Of a DNA stretch of 42,762 nt, positions 34,404 to 40,942 are shown piece after piece. The DNA is from Oscillospiraceae bacterium (GTDB lineage Bacteria; Bacillota; Clostridia; Oscillospirales; CAG-382). A program made the position numbers and the translations under genes. Numbering within the stretch: position 1 is the first letter of the stretch; the number at the start of each line of letters is the position of its first letter. The stretch spans positions 1-42,762 of the forward strand of contig SVQR01000008.1 in assembly GCA_015065225.1 (NCBI GenBank), given 5' to 3'. The notes under the pieces were generated by a model. The model was not told the DNA's origin. It ran no database searches and was given only the letters and a program-made list of their open reading frames with translations.

Positions 34404-34469
34404 ATGACGAAAAGAAAAGTAAAAATAGTAGTCGGCGGGACGGTGAAAATCCGTATTATACGCCATTGA
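34404..34469 (+). CDS. 21-residue basic peptide with sequestered ribosome site
   Basis: The frame encodes MTKRKVKIVVGG, then TVKIRIIRH and stop. The ribosome site AAAGGAGG is ideal at 8-9 base spacing. Upstream in the same transcript, TGTAAT (34351-34356) pairs with ATTACA (34378-34383), and CTCC (34347-34350) can pair with GGAG of the ribosome site, so translation could be masked. Within the frame GGCG/CGCC and ACGG/CCGT form another hairpin (about 34433-34464). The peptide is strongly cationic with alternating hydrophobic residues and no membrane-spanning stretch. The transcript of about 180 nt ends at the terminator at 34484 and leads to no other gene. It may be a leader peptide, a small regulatory or toxic peptide, or an RNA whose frame is incidental. 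Confidence 0.5.
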   Translation: MTKRKVKIVVGGTVKIRIIRH

Positions 34470-34483
34470 TTATTCTTGGTCTT

Positions 34484-34512
34484 AAGAGAGTGTTCGTAGC
34501 ACTCTCTTTTGT
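34484..34512 (+). terminator. Terminator of the short transcript
   Basis: AAGAGAGTG (34484-34492) pairs with CACTCTCTT (34500-34508), followed by a T-rich run. Beyond it ATTGCATTTT is repeated twice before the ybaB promoter. Confidence 0.75.
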
Positions 34513-34640
34513 ATTTGAAATTGCATTTTGTAATTGCATTTTATTATTTTGAATTTATTCTATCAATAGTTATTGTTTATAAGTTTATTTGTTACTATGG
34601 TTATTTTACTTTACGAATTGAAGAACATTTCCCCAAACGC

Positions 34641-34670
34641 TTGACAAAAACCCATCCCCTGTGATATAAT
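34641..34670 (+). promoter_or_regulatory. Promoter of ybaB-recR
   Basis: TTGACA (34641-34646), 18-bp spacer, TATAAT (34665-34670). Confidence 0.85.
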
Positions 34671-34726
34671 AATCAAGTTAAAAGCATAACAGCTGTAAAA
34701 GTAAACTACGAAAGGAAATTTTAAAG

Positions 34727-35074
34727 ATGAAAGCAAGATTACCCAAGGGAATGGGCGGCGGCCCTCAGAATATGCAGTCCATGATCAAGCAGGCACAGAA
34801 GATGCAGGCGGATATGGAGGCACTCCAGGAAGAACTCAACGAAAAGGAATATGATATAGCTGCAGGCGGCGGAGCTGTTACCGTAAAGATCAACGGTAAG
34901 AAGGAGATCGTATCCATAAAGCTCGCGGAAGAGATAGTTGATCCGGATGACATCGAAACACTTGAGGATACACTTGTTGCGGCTGTCAACGAAGCTATCA
35001 AGAAGGTTGAAGATACCAACGGCGATGCAATGAACAAGATCACCGGAAACATCTCGATGCCCGGTCTGTTCTGA
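34727..35074 (+). CDS. ybaB: YbaB/EbfC-family nucleoid-associated protein
   Basis: A 115-residue DNA-binding protein that forms tweezer-like dimers on the nucleoid. The N-terminal coiled-coil helix (MQSMIKQAQKMQADMEALQEEL), the conserved AGGGAVTVKINGKKEI strand pair and the C-terminal NEAIKKVEDTNGDAMNKITG helix are all typical. The family usually sits directly before recR, as here (9 bp gap). RBS AAAGGAAA. Confidence 0.95.
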   Translation: MKARLPKGMGGGPQNMQSMIKQAQKMQADMEALQEELNEKEYDIAAGGGAVTVKINGKKEIVSIKLAEEIVDPDDIETLEDTLVAAVNEAIKKVEDTNGDAMNKITGNISMPGLF

Positions 35075-35083
35075 TAAAGGATC

Positions 35084-35710
35084 ATGTCACAAAACAGGGA
35101 ATATGTTCCGGCTCTGGAAAACCTTGCGGAGAAATTCCGTAATCTTCCCGGGATCGGCAGGAAATCCGCTTACAGGATTGCATTCCATATACTGACTCTT
35201 TCCGACAACGAGGTGAAAGCCTTTGCCGATGCACTTGTCTGTGCAAAGAACCTCACAAGAAGATGTACTGTCTGTCAGAATATATGTGACAGCGAGGTCT
35301 GCTCCGTGTGTGCGGACATTCAGCGAAACAAAAGACAGATATGTGTTCTTGAAGATCCGCGCGATGTTGCGGCAATAGAAAGGATCAACGAATACAAAGG
35401 CACATTCCATGTCCTTCACGGCATAATCTCGCCGCTTAACGGCATAGGTCCGGATGATATCACGGTAAAGGAGCTTCTTGCAAGGATACAGCAGCTTCTC
35501 TCGGAAAGTCCCGATGAGGAGATAGAGTTGATACTCGCCACAAACCCCACGGTGGAAGGCGATGCCACGGCAATGTATATTTCAAGACTTGCAAAGCCTC
35601 TCGGCGTAAAGGTCACAAGACTTGCATACGGCATTCCCGTCGGTGCGGATCTTGAATATGCGGATGAATTCACCCTCTTTAAAGCGATAGAGGGACGACG
35701 CGAGATGTAA
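35084..35710 (+). CDS. recR: Recombination protein RecR
   Basis: A 208-residue RecF-pathway mediator. Order of domains: helix-hairpin-helix (LPGIGRKSAYRIAFHIL), four-cysteine zinc finger (CTVCQNICDSEVCSVC), Toprim domain (ICVLEDPRDVAAIE through GIISPLNGIGPDDI) and C-terminal Walker-B-like segment (EIELILATNPTVEGDATAMYI). Standard length. Co-transcribed with ybaB and followed by a terminator. Confidence 0.97.
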   Translation: MSQNREYVPALENLAEKFRNLPGIGRKSAYRIAFHILTLSDNEVKAFADALVCAKNLTRRCTVCQNICDSEVCSVCADIQRNKRQICVLEDPRDVAAIERINEYKGTFHVLHGIISPLNGIGPDDITVKELLARIQQLLSESPDEEIELILATNPTVEGDATAMYISRLAKPLGVKVTRLAYGIPVGADLEYADEFTLFKAIEGRREM

Positions 35711-35724
35711 TAACAGAAATTCTT

Positions 35725-35756
35725 AAGGGTAAGTCACATCGGCTTGCCCTTTTTTG
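35725..35756 (+). terminator. Terminator of ybaB-recR
   Basis: AAGGGTAAG pairs with CTTGCCCTT (one wobble), followed by TTTTT. Confidence 0.8.
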
Positions 35757-35821
35757 CTTGTTCCGATTTGCTTTTTCACCAAAAATAATAATGTGGGTTT
35801 GTGCAATTTGCGGTTTTTACG

Positions 35822-35850
35822 CAAAAGTAAAAAAACAGGAACAAAAGTAA
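35822..35850 (+). promoter_or_regulatory. Perfect 9-bp direct repeat at 20-bp offset, candidate AraC site
   Basis: CAAAAGTAA occurs at 35822-35830 and 35842-35850, ending 11 bp upstream of the -35 box of the creatininase-family gene. The layout matches AraC half-sites two helical turns apart. Confidence 0.6.
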
Positions 35851-35861
35851 CGTATTTACAC

Positions 35862-35889
35862 TTGAGTTTTGATCTGTCCGGTGTATAAT
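35862..35889 (+). promoter_or_regulatory. Promoter of the creatininase/beta-helix operon
   Basis: TTGAGT (35862-35867), 16-bp spacer, TATAAT (35884-35889). The weak -35 is consistent with activator dependence. Confidence 0.6.
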
Positions 35890-35936
35890 AGTAATATAAA
35901 ATATATGATAAAACAATCGAAAACGGAGGAACTGAT

Positions 35937-36737
35937 ATGCAGTGGGAATATGCAAAACCCGCAGAATTTGAAAAAATGGCAAGGGAAGAAAAAGTGTGTA
36001 TACTGCCGCTCGGAGTGCTTGAACGCCACGGTGAACACCTTCCGCTGGGGACGGATGCCCTTGTTGTACATAAGATAGCTGTTGAGGCGGCAAAAAAAGA
36101 GCCGTGTATGGTATTTCCGATGTTTTACTTCGGACAGATACATGAGGCATCCTTCGCTTCCGGTGCTATAACCTTTGAGACGGATTATCTTCTCGGACTT
36201 CTTCGCAATATCTGTGACGAGATAGGCAGGAACGGATTTACAAAGATATTCCTTCTTTCCGGTCACGGCGGAAACAACAGCATGCTGGATTATTTCATGA
36301 TGTCCACAATGGACAGAGATGTGCCGTATACCCTTTATTCCATAATGTACTGTCAGAATCTTGATCCCGAGGAACTGAAAGCGGCAAGTGCCATACAGAG
36401 CTCAGAAGGCGGTCATGCGGATCAGTGGGAGTCAAGCCTTGTTATGTCGGTATGTCCCGATGCCGTGGATCTTACGCTTCAGAAATTTCCGGAGCCCATA
36501 AAGCCGCTGGGACTCGGAAGAAAGCTCGGCAGAGTAAAATCTCCCTTTTGGTGGTACGGTGATTATCCCGAGAATGTCACGGGCTCACCAACTCTTGCAA
36601 GCAAAGAAAAGGGCGATAAGCTCATGCAGATATATATCGACCGTGTCGCAAAGGACATAAAGGCGATAAAGGAAGATGAACATATACCGAAGCTTCAGCG
36701 TGAATTCCTTGAGAGAAGAAACTCTCTCGGTAAATGA
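35937..36737 (+). CDS. Creatininase-family metal amidohydrolase
   Basis: A 266-residue cytosolic enzyme. Metal ligands are recognisable in LERHGEHLPLGTDAL (28-42; Glu29, His31, Asp40), SGHGGNN (108-114; His110) and GGHADQWESSL (158-168; Glu165). The family includes creatinine amidohydrolase, formamide-type deformylases and MftE peptidase. A role on a sugar-linked amide or lactam is suggested by its operon with a beta-helix carbohydrate protein 93 bp downstream and by AraC-type repeats upstream. No creatine pathway genes are nearby, so a creatininase label would be misleading. RBS GGAGG. Confidence 0.85.
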   Translation: MQWEYAKPAEFEKMAREEKVCILPLGVLERHGEHLPLGTDALVVHKIAVEAAKKEPCMVFPMFYFGQIHEASFASGAITFETDYLLGLLRNICDEIGRNGFTKIFLLSGHGGNNSMLDYFMMSTMDRDVPYTLYSIMYCQNLDPEELKAASAIQSSEGGHADQWESSLVMSVCPDAVDLTLQKFPEPIKPLGLGRKLGRVKSPFWWYGDYPENVTGSPTLASKEKGDKLMQIYIDRVAKDIKAIKEDEHIPKLQREFLERRNSLGK

Positions 36738-36830
36738 TCCGAAGGACGACATAAACATGGAAGCCTGCTCACAAACTTTCGGGATTTTCGGATAACAAAT
36801 TTTCACACATAAGACAAAGAGGAAAAGATC

Positions 36831-38276
36831 ATGAATACAAACGATATCATATGCTCAAACAACCCGGTAAACAAGGCGGAGCTTACATTCCCGGTAACGG
36901 AAGCTATACTTAAAGGTGTTGACAAAAATAACGCACAGGCAGTTATTGACTCTGTGGAAAAGTACTCTGCAAAGAAAAGACAGGAGATACTTGAAACAAA
37001 GACAAACGTAAAGATAAGCGGCAAGAGCTACTACGTTGCAAACGACGGATGCGATGAGAATGACGGACTTTCCCCAAAAACACCGTGGAAGACTCTTGCA
37101 AAGGTATCTTCGGCAGAGCTTTGCCCCGGTGACGGTGTGTTCTTCAAAAGAGGCGACCTTTTCAGAGGTCAGCTTACAACTCAGCAGGGCGTTACATATT
37201 CCGCATACGGAGAAGGACAGAAGCCTAAGATATACGGCTCGGAAAGAAACTATGCCGAGGACAAGACCTTCTGGAAAAAGACGGATAAGGAAAATATCTA
37301 TATTTCCTCCGACACATTCGATACTGACGTTGGAGTTATCATATTTGACGACGGTAAATACTATACCTTCAAGCAGATAGAGAATTTCAGAGGCTTTGAC
37401 GGCGAACTGAAGGAAGACCTTCATATGCTTCATTCAAAGACCGATAAGCACGTTTATCTCTATTCCGTATCAGATCCGAACGAAAGATTCTTTGAGACCG
37501 AGATATCTCCCGGAAGAAGCGGAATCAGAGGAAACGGCAACGGCGTAACTGTGGACAACATCTGTCTTAGATACACGGGTGCACATGGTCTCGGCTACGG
37601 AAACAACACAACGGGACTTACCGTTCAGAACTGCGAGATAGGCTGGATAGGCGGCATGATACAGCCGAGCAGAGCACACGAGAATGTAAGATTCGGAAAC
37701 GGTGTCGAGATATATGTGGGATGTAAGGACTTCACCGTCAATAACTGCTGGATCTATCAGTGCTACGACTGCGGTGTTACGCATCAGTATTTCCAGAAGA
37801 AGGACGAATATGTCAATATGGAAAATATCAATTATACCGACAACCTCATTGAGTACTGTGTATATGCTATAGAATACATCAACGCACAGCCTGAGGACAA
37901 AGGTATAATGAAGGACGTCCTTTTCCGCGGAAATATTCTTACGCATACCGGCGAAGGCTTCGGAAATACCCGTCCCGATCACGGTGAGGCTACGGTCAAG
38001 GGATGGCATATCAATAACCATTCAAAGAACTTTGTTTGGTATGACAATGTTATTGCGGCAACAGAGAGGGTATATAACTCCAATCTTGTAATGCTCTGCG
38101 TTGGAAAGCTCGCATGGATGCCTGCGATTGTCGGCAATCTCTTTATAGGCAACCACGGCTCAAAGTTCGGATTCTACGGACTTTCCGAAAACTTCCCCAA
38201 GGAAAGAGCCGATTATAATGAGGAGCTTACGGAAAGAACGGAACTGAAGGATAATACCTTTGTATTTGTTAAATAA
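36831..38276 (+). CDS. Cytosolic right-handed beta-helix protein (paralogue B)
   Basis: A 481-residue protein without signal peptide or SLH domains. A short helical N-terminus (about 20-55, AVIDSVEKYSAKKRQEI) precedes the beta-helix, which opens with YYVANDGCDENDGLSPKTPWKTL. It shares with the SLH protein and with the protein at 40943 the blocks NCEIGWIGG, GNGVEIYVGC, CWIYQCYDCGVTHQY and a NLIEYCVYAIEY strand. These invariant aromatic and acidic residues in the same turn are good active-site candidates. Likely a lyase or glycosidase acting on imported oligosaccharides. Operon with the creatininase-family gene. RBS GAGGAAAAG. Confidence 0.82.
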   Translation: MNTNDIICSNNPVNKAELTFPVTEAILKGVDKNNAQAVIDSVEKYSAKKRQEILETKTNVKISGKSYYVANDGCDENDGLSPKTPWKTLAKVSSAELCPGDGVFFKRGDLFRGQLTTQQGVTYSAYGEGQKPKIYGSERNYAEDKTFWKKTDKENIYISSDTFDTDVGVIIFDDGKYYTFKQIENFRGFDGELKEDLHMLHSKTDKHVYLYSVSDPNERFFETEISPGRSGIRGNGNGVTVDNICLRYTGAHGLGYGNNTTGLTVQNCEIGWIGGMIQPSRAHENVRFGNGVEIYVGCKDFTVNNCWIYQCYDCGVTHQYFQKKDEYVNMENINYTDNLIEYCVYAIEYINAQPEDKGIMKDVLFRGNILTHTGEGFGNTRPDHGEATVKGWHINNHSKNFVWYDNVIAATERVYNSNLVMLCVGKLAWMPAIVGNLFIGNHGSKFGFYGLSENFPKERADYNEELTERTELKDNTFVFVK

Positions 38277-38299
38277 CAGAGCTTTACGGATAAGCCGAA

Positions 38300-38337
38300 A
38301 AACACCTCGATAACATAAGAGTTATCGAGGTGTTTTG
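38300..38337. terminator. Strong bidirectional terminator
   Basis: AACACCTCGATAAC (38301-38314) pairs perfectly with GTTATCGAGGTGTT (38321-38334). It ends the beta-helix B gene and the convergent RNHCP gene. Confidence 0.92.
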
Positions 38338-38352
38338 TACTGTTGATTTAAG

Positions 38353-38703
38353 TTACCAATCCCTTGAAACAGTAAGTCTTATGAGAAAATCCTCGTCATC
38401 ATACTGCTCATCGGGGAGCTTGGATTTTGCGTTCTTCAATGCCGCCTTGTTGTGGGAGATAAAACCGCACTTTCTGCATTTATGTGTTATGACATATCCC
38501 TTTTTCGGATCCGGCACAGCACTTACAGGCTCAAGAATCCCGCCGCAATCACAAGCTCTGTCACCTGGGTTTATGTCTACATGAAGCGAACAAAGACATC
38601 TCGGACAATGATTTCTGCTGGTTGTACCAAGCGGCAGAACGTCAAATCCGCAGTTGGCACATTTGAAACCGTTGTCATTTTTCGTAAAGCGTGCATTCTC
38701 CAT
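38353..38703 (-). CDS. RNHCP-domain zinc-binding protein
   Basis: A 116-residue protein carrying the RNHCP signature: RNHCPRCLCSLHVD (30-43) with C15-x2-C18 before and C51/C53 and C76-x2-C79 after, enough for two or three zinc sites. The molecular role of the family is unknown; nucleic-acid binding is plausible. It begins 32 bp after mannonate dehydratase in the same direction (RBS AAAGGGAT) and shares its terminator, so the two are co-transcribed although no functional link is obvious. Confidence 0.88.
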   Translation of the reverse strand: MENARFTKNDNGFKCANCGFDVLPLGTTSRNHCPRCLCSLHVDINPGDRACDCGGILEPVSAVPDPKKGYVITHKCRKCGFISHNKAALKNAKSKLPDEQYDDEDFLIRLTVSRDW

Positions 38704-38735
38704 AGGATATCCCTTTCAAAAACGGTAAAGTGTAA

Positions 38736-39785
38736 TTATCTCTCGTTTTCCTTGTTGATAGCTTCCCAAAGACCGTTGAGATATACTGCACCGAGAGCTC
38801 TGTCGTAAAGTCCGTAGCCCGGTCTGCCTGTTTCGCCCCAGATCATTCTTCCGTGGTCGGGACGGATGTAGCCGTCAAACTTTATATCGTAAAGCGCACG
38901 CATTATCTCATAGATGTTGAGAGAGCCGCACTCTGTTTTGTGTGCTGTTTCGTTGAAGCCTCTCTCACCGACATATTTTATGTTGCGAACGTGCATGAAC
39001 GGTATTTTACCCTCACCGCCGAAGCGTCTGATCATCCTCGGAAGATCGTTCTCCGGATTTGCACCGAGAGAACCTGTACAAAGGGTAAGACCGTTGCAGG
39101 GAGAATCAACAAGAGCGAGATATCTTGCAAGATTTTCCTCCGTTGTAACTATTCTCGGAAGTCCGAAAATTCCCCATGGCGGATCGTCCGGGTGAACTGC
39201 CATTTTGACATCGCACTCCTCACAAACGGGGATTATCTTCTTAAGGAAATATTCAACATTTCTCCAGAGAGCCTCCTCGTCTATACCCTTGTATTCTTCA
39301 AGAAGTTTTCCGAGGCTTTCCTTTGTGTAGCTGGAGTCCCATCCGGGAAGTGAAAGATCGCCCTTTGACGGATCCATCGCAAGAACGTCTTCTTCTCTGT
39401 AGATAAGGGAGGTGGAGCCGTCCGAGTTTTCGTGATCAAGGCTGCTTCTCAGCCAGTCGAATACAGGCATAAAGTTGTAGCAGATGACCTTAACACCGGC
39501 TTTGGAAAGGTTTCTGATGTTCTGACAGTAGTTCTCGATGTACCTGTCGCGGGAAGGCTTTCCGAGCTTTATATCCTCGTGAACGGGAACACTTTCGACT
39601 ATATCAAAGATAAGACCGTGCTTTTCGCAATTCTCCTTGATCTCAAGGATTGCTTCCATAGGCCATACTTCACCTACGGGAACGGAATATACCGCGGAAA
39701 CAACACTTCTCATCCCGGGGATCTGCGAAATATTGGTAAGTGTAACCGGGTCGTCGTTACCGTACCAGCGGAATGACATTTTCAT
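38736..39785 (-). CDS. uxuA: Mannonate dehydratase
   Basis: A 349-residue enzyme converting D-mannonate to 2-keto-3-deoxygluconate in glucuronate catabolism. I take the start at 39785 (MKMSFRWYG); the ATG at 39803 overlaps the AAAGGA ribosome site. Family segments: MSFRWYG(N)[82 protein letters not shown] and [13 protein letters not shown], which supply the metal-binding His and Cys residues. The usual partners uxaC, uxuB and kdgK/kdgA are not in the window. It indicates uronic acid release from the glycans handled by neighbouring genes. Confidence 0.95.
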   Translation of the reverse strand: MKMSFRWYGNDDPVTLTNISQIPGMRSVVSAVYSVPVGEVWPMEAILEIKENCEKHGLIFDIVESVPVHEDIKLGKPSRDRYIENYCQNIRNLSKAGVKVICYNFMPVFDWLRSSLDHENSDGSTSLIYREEDVLAMDPSKGDLSLPGWDSSYTKESLGKLLEEYKGIDEEALWRNVEYFLKKIIPVCEECDVKMAVHPDDPPWGIFGLPRIVTTEENLARYLALVDSPCNGLTLCTGSLGANPENDLPRMIRRFGGEGKIPFMHVRNIKYVGERGFNETAHKTECGSLNIYEIMRALYDIKFDGYIRPDHGRMIWGETGRPGYGLYDRALGAVYLNGLWEAINKENER

Positions 39786-39860
39786 TGTTTTGTATCCTTT
39801 CATATGTATTTTCTCACAACGAGAATAAAATTCATCTTAACACAAAGAATCATTGAGTAT

Positions 39861-39890
39861 ATTTTACCACAACAGCATATGTTATTTCAA
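39861..39890 (-). promoter_or_regulatory. Promoter of uxuA-RNHCP
   Basis: Minus strand TTGAAA (39885-39890), 18-bp spacer, TAAAAT (39861-39866). A near-palindromic AATATTTTTATTAAAATAT lies just upstream. Confidence 0.5.
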
Positions 39891-39937
39891 GACATATTTT
39901 AATAAAAATATTGTTTTTTTCATACTATTTTTAGATT

Positions 39938-40693
39938 TTACGGTAATTCATTCTCAATATCCCTTATTATCTGTGCGATCGCACCTTTTTCGTAGTGTAC
40001 GGTCACTCTGTCTGCGGCAGCCTTTGCCGCTTTGTCCGCGTTTTCGACGGCATAACCGATATCCGCCTCACGCATCATGAAGGAATCGCTCTCACTGTCA
40101 CCGACACATATCATCTTTTTGACCTTGTCACCGAGGATCTCCCTTAGCTTTTTCACGGCAGTACCTTTATTAATATCCTTTGCAAGTGCCTCGATGCCGG
40201 TAGACCATCCGAGAAAAATACAGTATCTGTCGCCAAACCTCTCTTTGAGCTTATCTCTGAATATGATGGTTTCCTGTTCATCGTCGATGCAAAATACTGC
40301 CTTGAAATATTCCGCATCCCTTCGGACATCGGAGAGAGTCTTGCATACCGATACTTCATACATCTCACACATATGTAAACGGGATATTTTTTCGTTACCG
40401 AATGCAAAGTCGCAAAGCTCGGTGCAATTATTCGGGAGTGCACGTTTGTACAGTATCTCATCTTTTTCAAAATCGTAAATAACAGCACCGTTATGTGTTA
40501 TTACGGGACAGTTTGGTCTGAATCCCTCAAAGTCCGAGAAATGTCCGGGAAGCCTGCCCGTGGAAACCGTGAAAAGACCGCCGTTGTCCTGAAAGTATTT
40601 TACGTATTTTGCATTTTCACCGCATATGTCGTGACCGTTCGTGAATGTGCCGTCAAGGTCCGTGCATATTAAGTATCCGTCGAATTTTCCCAT
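39938..40693 (-). CDS. HAD-superfamily (Cof-type) phosphatase
   Basis: A 251-residue cytosolic phosphatase. Motif I is CTDLDGTFTNG (10-20; Asp12 and Asp14), motif II STGR (about 43-46), motif III Lys in the INKGTAVKKL segment and motif IV CVGDSESDSFMM. The cap domain between motifs II and III is of the Cof type, whose members dephosphorylate sugar phosphates or FMN-like compounds. The start at 40693 follows GGAG and a consensus promoter; a much longer open frame extends to 41734 but is antisense to the next gene. Confidence 0.9.
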   Translation of the reverse strand: MGKFDGYLICTDLDGTFTNGHDICGENAKYVKYFQDNGGLFTVSTGRLPGHFSDFEGFRPNCPVITHNGAVIYDFEKDEILYKRALPNNCTELCDFAFGNEKISRLHMCEMYEVSVCKTLSDVRRDAEYFKAVFCIDDEQETIIFRDKLKERFGDRYCIFLGWSTGIEALAKDINKGTAVKKLREILGDKVKKMICVGDSESDSFMMREADIGYAVENADKAAKAAADRVTVHYEKGAIAQIIRDIENELP

Positions 40694-40729
40694 TTTTATC
40701 TCCGTTTCCGTTTGTTTGTCAATAAAATA

Positions 40730-40758
40730 ATTATATACAATAAACCCCGATTTGTCAA
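40730..40758 (-). promoter_or_regulatory. Consensus promoter of the HAD phosphatase
   Basis: Minus strand TTGACA (40753-40758), 17-bp spacer, TATAAT (40730-40735). It fixes the gene start at 40693. Confidence 0.82.
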
Positions 40759-40821
40759 CAAAAACAACAACGGAAAATGCAGCTTTCTCACTCTCACAAA
40801 ACGGTGCATCCGATAAAAACA

Positions 40822-40877
40822 AAAAATCTGCATATGTCACAAAAAAATCCGCAATATGCCCAAAAATCCACAATATC
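40822..40877 (+). promoter_or_regulatory. Three tandem imperfect repeats, candidate AraC sites
   Basis: AAAAATCTGCATATG (from 40822), AAAAATCCGCAATATG (from 40843) and AAAAATCCACAATATC (from 40862) are spaced 21 and 19 bp apart and end 1 bp before the -35 box of the beta-helix C gene. Confidence 0.7.
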
Positions 40878-40878
40878 G

Positions 40879-40907
40879 TTGCTTTTTGAAATACGCTGTG
40901 ATATAAT
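40879..40907 (+). promoter_or_regulatory. Promoter of the beta-helix C gene
   Basis: TTGCTT (40879-40884), 17-bp spacer, TATAAT (40902-40907). Poor -35 beside strong repeats suggests activator dependence. Confidence 0.65.
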
Positions 40908-40942
40908 AGCACCATCTTCATCAAAATAAGGAGAATTGAAAT

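Noticed and set aside
34238-34552. 104-codon frame on plus across the short transcript
   Set aside because: It crosses a terminator and a consensus promoter and has no ribosome site. The 21-codon frame at 34404 has the only good start signals.
36757-36795. 12-codon micro-ORF between the creatininase-family and beta-helix B genes
   Set aside because: Too short, with only a mediocre GAAGGA site and no supporting structure.
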